Shown here in pieces: positions 9,645 to 19,711 of a DNA stretch of 64,000 bases. A program made the position numbers and the translations under genes. The DNA comes from Gnetum montanum. Its lineage: Eukaryota > Streptophyta > Gnetopsida > Gnetales > Gnetaceae. The notes under the pieces were generated by a model. That model was not told where the DNA came from. It did not search any database and saw nothing but the letters and a program-made list of their open reading frames with translations. Location: positions 62,753 through 126,752 of the forward strand of contig MNCI01003028.1 in assembly GCA_015680685.1 (NCBI GenBank), written 5' to 3'. Within the stretch, counting starts at the first letter, position 1; every line of letters starts with the position of its first letter.

Positions 9645-11417
9645 TGTTGGTGGTTGGAACACTGAGAGGCCCATGGGCAGATAGCCTAACCCCGAATCCA
9701 TGCAAGGGCCATGCTAGGAAATGGAAATGAGGTGCCCTAAATGATTTGGTTGATCAGACAGGGACTTATGTGGTGTTAAAATGACCATATGTAAGAAGGG
9801 TTTGTACTACATTACACGCGGGCATCGGGTCCAGCTAAGCTAGAGCATAGTAGGGTGTCTTGGCCTGAGAACAATGATGTGAACATGAAAATATGTATGA
9901 AAAAGTGAGAAAATACAAGTGTTACACTAAATGCCAATGAGAAATGCTTGAGAAATGCAATAGAATTTGAGAACAGTAGTGCACCACCCCAAAAGAGGGA
10001 GTGTAGCTAATTCACAAAGGGTCTCAAAAGATACACAGTGTGCAATAGGCACAGTGGGGGCATAGTCATAACCTTGGTGTGTTAGGGTGTGAAGTCTAAT
10101 GCTCACTGTGTTGAACTATGCCTGCTAGGTTGGTAGCCATGGTGTACTATGCGATGTTCTATAGGGCTGCAGTGTACCATGCAGTGTAGCTATGCCTCTT
10201 TGTTGGTGTGGTGTGCTCTAGGTCTCGTTCACCCATGGAGCTAAGTGTCAAGCTGCCAAAGTGCCAAATGGTAAATGAAAGTGCCAACTATCCCCCTGGT
10301 GAAAAATGGAAGCCAACTCCCCCTTGAAACATTAGGACACAGGGGTATTTATAGGGCTAGGGTTAGCCAAAAATTCGAATCAGGTGCCATGTTGCAGTGT
10401 AGTGGGTGGGGCCACGAGAAAAATTAAGAAAATTTTCTAAGTCTGCAGGTGGCTAGAAAAAGTTCAAAAATTTTCTAACTCTACCTACTACACTTGTCCC
10501 ATGTTACGTGTAGGACATGGGATGCTAGCTGCTAGGCTCATCCTGTGTCATGTGTAGGACATGGGGTGTTGGTTGCTACACTCATCCCATGTTACATGCA
10601 TCACATGGGATGCTGGTTGCTATGCTTATCCCATGTTACGTGCAAGACACAAGACACTAGCTACTGAGCTCATCCCGTGTTATGTGCAGGACATGGAACA
10701 CTAGCTGCTACGCTTGTCCCATGTTCCTTGTGGGACACAGGATGCTAGCTATTGGGCTTATCCAGTGTTATGTGTAGGACACGAGACATTGCTCAGTGTC
10801 AAGCTATCTACATTACATAGTGTGGCAGAGCATAGCATGAACACTTAGTGAAATTTTAACTTGCCATGCCCGTCACACTATCTACGATGCACAGTGTAGC
10901 AAAGCGTATCATGAACACTTTGTGAAATTTTGACTTCCCATGCCCATCATGTTGTCTACACTGCATAGCATAGTAGAGTGTAGCATGAAAAATTTGTGAG
11001 ATTTTGACCTACCATGCCTGTCATGCTATCTATGCTGTAGAGCTTGATAGGTGTGCTACATAGCTTGAAAGGTTTGCTATGCTGTAGAGCTTGATAGGTG
11101 TGCTACGCTATCTATGTTGTAGAGCTTGATAGGTGTGCTATGTTGTCTATGCTGCATAGCTTAACAAGTGTGCTATGTTGTCTATGCTATAGAGCTTGAA
11201 AAGTATGCTACATATCTTAACAGGTGTGCTACGCTATCTACGCTATAGAGCTTGACACGAGACTTACAAAAATTTTGCCCAAGTTTTGACACTTAGACAG
11301 ATTTGCAGAAAGTGCCATTATTCTAACACTTCGAAAAATTTGGGCAAAGTGCCACCATTTTGACACTTAGCCAAATTTGTAGTCAAGATGCTAAGATTTG
11401 AAATTTGTGGTGTTTCA
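9645..11417 (-). repeat. 5' LTR of element A
   Basis: It starts TGTTGGTGG and ends GGTGTTTCA, and aligns with 2049-3850. It carries the same TATA sequence (TTTATAG on the plus strand near 10346), the 44-bp array (about 10490-10790) and the 35-bp array (about 10800-11260). It has only one degenerate G-box where the sister LTR has two perfect ones. Confidence 0.85.
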
Positions 11418-11829
11418 ATGGGCATTCATTGACTATTCAAACTTTTACAAGAGAAAACTAATAGAGTTTTGCTACAATAAATGATCAAATGGTGTATTTA
11501 ATATGATAAATGAATAGTATTTATGGACTTAACCTACCCTAGACACATTGCATCTATGATATTACATGAAATGCATAGTATCATAGCTATTACTACAATA
11601 TCCTAGGTGCAATATCACAACCTACTTATTAAATTTACATCATATGCCTACAACTAACTAAAAACCTGTACTCAAGTTTAAAAAAAAGCAACTAAGTTTG
11701 TTACAAACTTTTGGAGGCAACTTAACTAACTAACTAACTAACAAGCTAACTAATTAACTTGAGTGCCATGTTACAAAATTTAGTTTACTAATTTACAACA
11801 TAACAAAATACTCGACATGCATAAAAATT
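11418..11829. other. Unassigned DNA with an (AACT)n run
   Basis: AT-rich sequence without a recognisable frame. It holds a tetranucleotide AACT run at about 11720-11760. It joins directly to the chromovirus fragment on its right and may be the decayed continuation of that element. Confidence 0.5.
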
Positions 11830-12560
11830 ATTACAAAGTTTGTAGGTTTTCAAACTATGTTAGGCACATCCTCATGTGTCACTCTAACTTAATCATAACC
11901 AAACATTAAATCAATCTTAGAGAATACCTCAGCTTCTCTTAGCTAGTTAAATAAATATTTAATCTTGGGTAGAAAACACAAATTCTTGCTTATCACCTAT
12001 CTTAGCTATTTTTAATCTATAGACAACATTAAACTATCATCCTTCTTTACAAAGAGCATTGTACATCCCATACCTTTGTCCAAGAGCTCTCAAATCTACA
12101 CTTTAAGCTTTACCAACTCCACTAGAGATATTATATGAGGTGCCTTGGAAATTGGTTGAGTTTTAGGATTACATATAATCTCAAAATTAATTTATCTATT
12201 AGTAGATACCTTAGAAGGTTCTTAAATACATCTAAGAACTTTTGAACCATGAGAATATTATCTATCTCCTCCTCAGGTTCCTTGTGCATCAAGATCATGA
12301 AATAATGGTGACCTTAAGCAACTATTAAAAGATTTTAATTATTACTAGGTTAACCTTATTCTATCTCTTTCTTGTTTAGATTATAACTTTATTTCCACTT
12401 ATGGAAATAAGTGTGAGCGTCTTGTTATTATAATTCAATCATCCTTCATACTTAGCAAACTAGTCCATTTCAAAATTCACATAATATTCTCTAAGTTAAC
12501 AATGAGCTATTAGCCTAGTAATCCTAGGTTACAAATTTGATTCTACTAGGTACCACTAAG
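11830..12560 (-). pseudogene. Chromovirus-type protease/reverse transcriptase fragment
   Basis: Read on the minus strand, the inter-domain stretch ending in NPKTQPISKAPH (about 12190-12155) is followed by a segment equivalent to the start of chromovirus reverse transcriptase: a VELVKLKV helix, LLDKG, then FVKKDDS, and REAEVFSKIDLMFGYD (about 11920-11875), which matches the conserved SVFSKIDLRSGYHQ block. The sequence stops before the YxDD catalytic motif. The part towards 12560 carries decayed protease-to-RT linker. Many stops interrupt it. It is an isolated remnant; the matching integrase piece at 13860-14575 is on the other strand. Confidence 0.7.
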
Positions 12561-13859
12561 TTACAAGCTTCTATAAATCTTGGGGTGTCCTTATGTGTCA
12601 ATTATTTCAAGTTCCAAAACCCCCACATCATACTATCTAAGTTCCATCATCATTAGATCATTATGCCATCTATTACCTTAAATGACAACTTTGGTTAAGG
12701 GAAACATCTTAGAAACTATGACACTAGAGAAATGGATTGATCAATCATGATATATCTTATCCAAGAACTACATCCAACATATATGTTCTATTAAAATTTT
12801 TGTTGGCCTGCTATTTTATTGTAGCCAAGCTATTGCTAGGAATAATTGATACAACTCTTAGTCTTAGTATCCTCATCAGGTTAGGTTGCTATTAAAGGCT
12901 TTTAATTCTCAACTTCTATGAAGGTCAATGTCAAACTAACTAGTGGGAAAGTTAATGTTAAAATAGTTAGTGTGGTTCCCATTCTAGAGTTCTTCAACCA
13001 AAACATAGACATGCTAAAAAACTATAACAACTCAAATCCTCAAAGGTTGTAGAGTCATAGCTAACTCTCCAACTTAAAAAAATCTATAAAATTATTGAGT
13101 TGAAACATGTTAAAAATTCTTCTTACCAAACAATGATCTAGCTTCTTCTTACTAAATAATTATCTCAATGGATTATCACCTAGGTTAGTGTTCAAACGCT
13201 TGATAGATTGTAAACATATTTGTCATGTGATGGCATACAATGGCATACATCCAATGATTGGAAAACTACCTAGCTTCTCTTAGTTATATAAATTTTGTAA
13301 GAAAATATTTCACATCATTCTAAGTAAGCAAATAAAATACTCAATACCATTAACCAAAACAACTTATAAAACGGTTGACTCAACATCTTAGCAAAAAAAA
13401 AATAAAAAATTGGTTATTAAACAAACATGCTTATACTACACCTCTCTAATACTCAAAGAAGATAATAATGCACATAAAATATTTTTTTTTATTAAAAAAT
13501 CCTCTATATTTTAAGATTTTCCTATTGGGTTGTTCAAGGATTTTCCTTTTTGGAATCTGAAAAACTCTTTTTAGTAGCATCCCAACTTCATAAATTTGGG
13601 AATACTTGTTAAACCTTTATCGTTAATACCAACTTGTAACACTTTACTAATCAAGATTAGGCTAAAAAGGCATTACTTAAAGAATAAATAAACACACAAA
13701 AGAAACATAAAGTGTTGCATATGAAAAATCTTAGATGCTAACAAAAGCATAATAGTCAAAGAAATAGACATCCAGAAAATAGACATGCTGGTAGAAAACA
13801 CCGAGTAGAAAAGATAAAAACTGATGGCCAAAACAAATGAGTTAATAGGATCTTAAAAG
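12561..13859. other. Unassigned DNA between two chromovirus fragments
   Basis: No conserved domain is visible in any frame. The left part may be decayed gag/protease of the minus-strand chromovirus fragment. An A-rich run at about 13390-13410 and a T-rich run near 13480-13500 are the only obvious low-complexity tracts. Confidence 0.4.
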
Positions 13860-14575
13860 ATATTTTAAGAATTTATGTTGGAAGTAGACCTAAGGATTAC
13901 TTACATTTGGTAGAATTTCTATATAATAACAACTACTAAGGATTCATTCATAAAATCCTATCTAATATGGTATATGGAAAAAACTACCAAATGTCATTAA
14001 GTTGGATTGACCCAAACTTATAAACCAAATTGAAAGAAGATGAATTAAATGTTACAGAAAATATTGTTACTAAAGTTAAACAATATTTACAAGTAGCCCA
14101 AGATAGATATAAAGGATATGTTAACCAACATTTTCTAAAGAAAGAATTCCATAGAGAAGGCCAAGTATTGTTGAGGCTTAAGCCAACTTGTAGTTACTTG
14201 AAATTAAGAAACTATTTCAAGTTATTCTCTTATTACTATGGCCCTTTAAGATCTCCAAAAAATTTGGAAAATTAGTATATTAGTCTTACCTCCAACAAAC
14301 CTAAAACCCCATGTTATCTTCCATGTATATTTGTTGGAATTGAAGAAGTTCCAAAAAAATGATATTTCATGTATTTGATTAGAATGAATTTCCCTTGAGA
14401 TCAAATGTAAGTTTTGATGTAAAAATCATAGTCATAAAGGATCAAAGAATTAAGAAATGTCAAAATAAAACCATTACTAAAGTATGAGTCCAATGGTCTA
14501 ACTGTGACCAAGAAAATTGGGAAAATAGGGAGTTCATTCTAAAATTTTATCCTCTTCTTTTTTAGCATAAAAATA
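13860..14575 (+). pseudogene. Chromovirus integrase C-terminus with chromodomain-like tail
   Basis: On the plus strand YVGSRPKDYLHLVEF (13872 onward) corresponds to the RPKDW.....AE.WYN block of Ty3/Gypsy integrase. It is followed by a block equivalent to the ..VYG....PLSW motif, then the 14030-14275 frame with VKQYLQVAQDRYKGYVN and EGQVLLRLKPTCSYLKLR, matching the VGD.V.LR..P..... C-terminal (GPY/F) domain. Further on, VQWSNCDQENWENREFI (about 14490-14545) resembles the end of a chromodomain (V.W.......TWE....L). Stops and a small deletion break the frame. The catalytic DDE core is missing, so this is a truncated relic. Confidence 0.7.
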
Positions 14576-15356
14576 ATTAATAAAATAGGACTATTAGGTT
14601 ATATAAATATTAGGACTAATAGATGTAATTGTACATAGATGATAATGAGACCAAGGATGAGGAGAAAATGAGTAATAAAAATAGATCTCAACAAGACATT
14701 AAAGATAAGCTCAAAGATAAGCAAGTTTCCTGAGAGGGTAGATTGGAATGTCTTATACCTAAGTAGGGGTAGAGTTACAAGAATAATATGTAAATTATGT
14801 AATTAACTTTTGATAATCAAAGGAGTGCCTGCTTATGAGGAGTTGTAATTATTTGTGGTACCCTTTGGATGTTTAACTTTGACATTGAGGGTAGAAACTT
14901 AGAAGTTGTGCCAACATAGAGTTGCAAAGCTAATAAGGTGAGTGATAAAAGTCAAGTGAGGTGGGACAAGAAAGGAATAATTACCCCTTTGATATTAAGA
15001 TTTAACCATGATGGTAGTGTTGAATTAGCTCTAGGAGTACTTGGTGCCATAGAAAGGTAACCTTAGGGCTTCCTCTTCAACATTTATTTTTACCTTTCAT
15101 TCTTTATTATTAATAAAAATCCCAACTTGCCTTTCCTTTTTCATTTTAATAAAGCAAATTTTATTTCTTTTATGTGCATTATTTAAGTTATGTGTGATTA
15201 ATCTAAGATAATCCTTAACATTGAGAATGGGATATCACAACTATTATCTATTATTTAATGTTTCTTATGTTTCCTATCCTTTTGGATAATTTTCTACAAA
15301 TGTTTATTATTTTTTCTACTCATTTTTTGTCATCCTTTATCATTTTAAAAATTTAG
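14576..15356. other. Unassigned DNA, probably 3' end of the chromovirus relic
   Basis: Directly after the chromodomain-like tail is a GAGAGGGTAGA purine tract near 14735, placed as a polypurine tract would be. An LTR could start there, but I could not find a second copy in the window. The rest is AT-rich and has no coding signal. Confidence 0.4.
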
Positions 15357-16494
15357 TGTTGGAGAACCAAAAAATCCCATGTGAAATAGTTTTAACTCTA
15401 GAGTTCATGGGCCTCGAAAGGATCTGGAGCACCTTAAATGGTTTAGTCAATTGCTTAAGGACTTAGGGGATCTATTACTAAGTGTGTAAACTTAAATAAG
15501 AAAAACATATGAAATAGTGATTTGAGCATTCAATCGAAGAACATAGAGATGAAGAAACAATGTGATCAAATAAAAAGGAATGTAAACTTTGCATTAAGCA
15601 TTATAAAATTTTTTGAAAATCAAGGTTTAGAGAATACAGATCATGAGCTTTAAAAGTCCAAAAGCACAAAAATATCCTTAAAGTTTCAGGTAGATGGTGG
15701 GATGTGTTTAGCAACAAGATCCTTACTTGTCTATCTCAATTGATCTACTCTTAACCATTGTCTAGCATAGTTTCTATCTACTCACAATGATCTACACTAA
15801 GATAAAGGCTATGGATTTTTATATTTTTCCCTACTCCAAAAGTCGTAAGTTTAAAAAAATGCAAAATTATCTGAAAGTCTTAAAAACTTCTTTCATTCTT
15901 GCTTAAGGAGGTCATTAATTTTTTATTCTTCACTAATCTAATTCTAGGAAATATTTAGCATTTACAAAGTGTATTTGAATAATTTTCATGGCCCTAAACT
16001 ACAACATATGAAGTACAAATATTTTTTACTTTTTGGGCCCAAAACACCAATGTATATGGCACTTTTCACCATCCAAAACTGTAGTGTATGGGCCACCAAT
16101 GTGTGAGATTTATGTTGCCATATTTATAGCGTATTTTGATTGTTTTCATGTCTCAAATTCCAACATGTGGATAATTTTAGCTTCACATGATGTTCCACAT
16201 GTTGGAACAATGTGTGTGATAGGGTGGTATAGCATATTGAGAAAAACTCCATCTTTCTAAATCATTTTAACCTTCACATGCTAGCATAAGTGAAATTCAT
16301 AGCATGTGGGCTGTAAATCATACTCTTTCACACTAAAAATGATCCAAAAATTTGCCAAAAAAAGGCCATAGGATATGATTTTTTATGGGAAAGTATGATA
16401 ATTATTTTTTCCTTTAAATTCCTAGCAAATTATAATGAAAATTTTGGCTTCAAGACTTCTTATGCATAACATGAATTTTCTATGAAGTGTTTAA
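15357..16494 (-). repeat. 3' LTR of element B
   Basis: It begins TGTTGGAGAACC and ends GTGTTTAA, where the sister LTR ends GTGTTTCA. Shared blocks include AAATCCCATGTGAAATAG-like DNA at the left, a GGGCCCAAAACACCAA word in the middle and ATAACATGAATTTTCT near the right end. Words such as CCAACATGTGG (16168) and CCACATGTTGG (16195) also recur outside the LTR in the element's spacer and leader. A TATA-like CTATAAATA lies on the minus strand near 16120-16130. Confidence 0.8.
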
Positions 16495-17636
16495 TTGATC
16501 CTTCTTTGTTGATCTTTGAAGGATTGACCTAAGAGACATCAAAAAAGAATGATAAACACTGATTTGGGCTCATCACCAATGATCCCTTTTCAAACTTAAT
16601 TTTATAGCTATTGAAACATGCCTAGGAGTGATCATAATGATGAAATAAGATTAGAATGGGATGTCAAGAGTTTGGGATGAGATAGTTATATTGGCTATCA
16701 TATGATAGTCACATTGGCTAACAAAGAATTACAAATTCATTAACATCATGGCTGTGGCATGGTGGTGACATGTTTTACTTAGTAAGAAGGTCTTCATGGT
16801 TTGTGCTTGAATTTTTGGTTACTTGATAATGTTTGGAGAAATCAACACTTTATTCTTGGACTTCTTTGAACACTTGGTTCTTTCCTTTTTGTTCCATAGC
16901 CGTTTGTTTCACCTTAGGCTATATTGTCCTCTTGGATATCTTGGCAATTTTCTTTTCCATTTTCTCTTTTTCTTTTAAGAGTGAAACCTTCATTAGGTTT
17001 CATTGCTAAGGCCAAATTTTGTTTCATTTTCTTGCTGAATGATATGTGTTACATTTAGGGAACTTAAATGGCAAAGCATGTATAAGGAGATGTCACATGG
17101 CCATGATGCATGGATGTCAAACATAGGTTTTCATCATTAGCAAGGTAAGAAGGGTTGCAATTTGATCACAGAGTTATGGCTCAAGAGGGGTAATGAGGAT
17201 GATGTGAAGTGAGCACTACTGGCATGATTAAATAATCTAATTGAATCTTAGATATTGAGATCACATACTAACTCACTTTTGCAATGAATCATACACTTGT
17301 GATGACTTTAGGTTCATCCTACAAATAGAACTCCAATAGAATAAAAAAAATAAGTCAAAGAATACATATGATCATAAGAGATTACATAAGGTCACATAAA
17401 AGAATAGGCAAATGTAGGGCATCATTATTTACAACCGGTAGAATATGAGAAATTAGTGTCTTGTTTAACAAATTTATACAAAGTTTGTAGTCTTTTGAGA
17501 TGTCAAAAAAGAGATAATAGGTCATGTAGGCTCACTTGTTGTAGGCCATTAAAGTTATCAACGTCAATAATCCATTTAAGCCTATAAACAAAGACAAATA
17601 AAGGCTAAAAGAAAATAGGTCAATGTTAGATATAGT
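16495..17636 (-). other. 3' non-coding region of element B
   Basis: The DNA between the integrase stop region and the 3' LTR. The part next to the LTR (AAGAGACATCAA....AAGAATGA) matches the same position of element A, which supports a common origin. No open frame of interest is visible. A purine-rich tract on the minus strand (AACAAAGAAGGA) next to the LTR is the likely polypurine tract. Confidence 0.6.
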
Positions 17637-18740
17637 AAGATTTGAGATAGGAATTGTTAATTAGATTGGTCAATTCATTTCCATGAAGATCCACTAGTTT
17701 AAACTCTCTATTTCCATATGCTTTGGTGATCAAGAAAGATCCTTCCCAATTAGCTGAGAATTTGTTCACATGTTCATGAATGGCCTTGAGGATAAGAAAT
17801 CCTTTCTTGACTTTCTACCTCTTTAGATCATGAAGATGTTTTTTCTTACTTTCTTGATATCATTCAATGTTAGCAAGCATTTATATTTACTACTCCTCCA
17901 TTGAATCGAGGTTAATGATACATAACTGCTTGTTTTGCTGATCATTGATGAAGTCAGACATACATACCCTTAATTATGAAACATATAATTCAAGAGGTAA
18001 AACAAATTTAGATCCATAAAATAAGAATATATGGGGTGGCACTGATTATAGTTCTAAAGATCATCCTATAAGCCAAAAATGCATACAAAAGTTGTTCATG
18101 CCAATTGCATTTGTCATTGCTTAGAATTTTCTTAAGAAGGTTTATGATGACCTTATTGTTGGCTTTAGCTTGGTCATTGACTTGTGGATAAAATAATGAT
18201 GAAAAGGAATGTTTAATATTTAATTATTAATAAAATTTTTACATCTCTCTATAAATAAATTATGGTCTATTATTTGTGAAGATTGTTAAAGGTAGGCCAA
18301 AATGGGACAAAATGTTATCTAAAAAAATTTACAAACCTATTGTGTTATTGTTTATCTTAGAGGGATAGCTTCAACCCACTTTGTCACGTAGTTGATCATG
18401 ATGATGATAAAGCTATGCTTTGTAAAGGACTTAAGAGTTATAGATTTGATTATATTAATTTTCTATTGTTGGAATAGTAGTATGTAACTCAATTAGTGTC
18501 ACATGTATGAGGTTTTTGTACCATTAACAAATGTCATAAGTTTTAACCTTCTACAAGTAATTGCTTTCCATATAGGGCTAATAATATCCTAAGCATCTAA
18601 TCTTTGTGGTCATGGCTCTAGGTCCTATATGTCCTCCATATATTCCATTATGAACCTATTTAAGGACTATGTGGGCTTCTACCTAACTTATGCATACTAA
18701 CAATAAACCACTGTAGGACCTTCAACATAATGTGTTATTA
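17637..18740 (-). pseudogene. Integrase of element B (Tat type), degenerate
   Basis: On the minus strand the N-terminal block GIYGGHIGPRAMTTKIRCLGYY (18700-18640, interrupted in the family by one changed residue) matches the H..GxCGxHxGxRAM..KI.R.GYYWP motif that starts Tat integrases. It is followed by the zinc-binding CxxC region with ICQWYKNLIHV (about 18590). The central catalytic core is heavily decayed; I cannot place all three DDE residues. The C-terminal part is clearer: LPLELYV, a SLRV-like strand, a long basic helix with ESKKKHLHDLKR (about 17840-17810), and the GPY/F-like end with WEGSFLITKAYGNREFKLVDL (17750-17690). Multiple stops, many of the CAA/CAG to TAA/TAG type, make it non-functional. 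Confidence 0.75.
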
Positions 18741-18849
18741 GCTACAATGATGTATTGTTTTGATCTTTCACATATAGTATTATTTTGAGGGGCAGTTATC
18801 CATGCTCCATGCTCCATTATCCAATTTTTGATAGAGTAGAAAGGCTATG

Positions 18850-19706
18850 GACACATTGGAGATTGCAAGGTAGAAGTAAAATGGATTGTCCTTCTAAGGT
18901 GGGTACATTGTATGCAATTGGACTAACTCTTGCTTAATGCTTTCAAAGGCTTCTTGACATTGGTCAGTCTAATCATAGTGAACTCCCTTATTAAGCAAGT
19001 GTTGCATGGGTTGTAGGTTATTAGTGAGCCTCTAGATGAACCTACAAATAAATTGTAATCTACCTTGTAAACTTCGTAGTTCCTTAAGGTTTCTAGGTTT
19101 TGCCAAGTTGGTTATGGCCTTAATCCTATTATGATCCATAAGTATCCCTATCTTAAATACTATGAAACCAAGCATCTTACTAGTTTTAATGCCAAATGCA
19201 CACTTCTTAAGATTAATTCTAAGCTCATATTTGAGACAACATTAAAGTACTACATCAAGGTCATGTGCATGGTCACTAGCTACTTTGGACTTGATGGCTA
19301 TATTATCAACATAATCATTCAGTAACCCTAGCAAGTAGTCACTAAAAATGTAAGTCATGGCTCATTGATAGGTTGCCCCTACATTCTTTGGATCGAATGA
19401 CATCATTGTGTAACAAAAGGTTCTTCAAGGGATTATGAAGGTTATATGCAACTGATGCTTTAGGTTGATCCTAACTTGGTTATATACTAAGAATCCATCC
19501 ATGAAGGATAACAAGGCATGTTTAGTTATGGTATTAATAAGTTGATTAATATTAGGCAAAGGGAAATCATCTTTAATGGTTGGCTTGTTGAGGTCATAGA
19601 AGTTGATGTAGATACAAATACTCCTATTTTTCTTGGAAACTACCACTTTGTTACACACCCAATCAACATAATCAATAGCTTGGATGAAACCTGCTTAGTA
19701 AAGCTT
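18850..19706 (-). pseudogene. Reverse transcriptase of element B, main part
   Basis: On the minus strand the fingers/palm carry VVVSKKNRSICIYINFYDLN (19650-19590) and KDDFPLPNINQLI, equivalent to PKKNGKIRVC.DFRDLN and DFPLPHID.LV of Tat reverse transcriptases. LLSFMDGFLVYNQVRI (19515-19470) holds the first catalytic Asp in SFMDG. The YxDD position reads NDYVDNIAI near 19305, so the second D of the pair is changed to N. The thumb remnants continue to about 18850. The domain starts on the far side of element C (32600-32145): element C landed inside this gene. Only a trace of RNase H follows before the integrase. Confidence 0.8.
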
Positions 19707-19711
19707 CTTGA

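Larger units (their letters stand above)
2049..11417 (-). mobile_element. Element A: Tat-related gag-protease-only LTR retrotransposon
   Basis: Two direct repeats of about 1.8 kb (2049-3850 and 9645-11417) flank an interior coding only on the minus strand. Read on that strand the order is 5' LTR (9645-11417), primer-binding site (9606-9624), repetitive leader, gag, a proline-rich linker, retropepsin-like protease (6514-5780), about 1.9 kb of non-coding DNA, then the 3' LTR. I see no reverse transcriptase, RNase H or integrase between protease and 3' LTR, so the element appears non-autonomous. The right LTR shows the usual TG...CA ends; the left LTR starts CA instead of TG. Outer flanks (CAAAA and ATGGG) do not match, so no target duplication is evident. 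Its 3' non-coding DNA and gag resemble those of element B. Confidence 0.85.
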
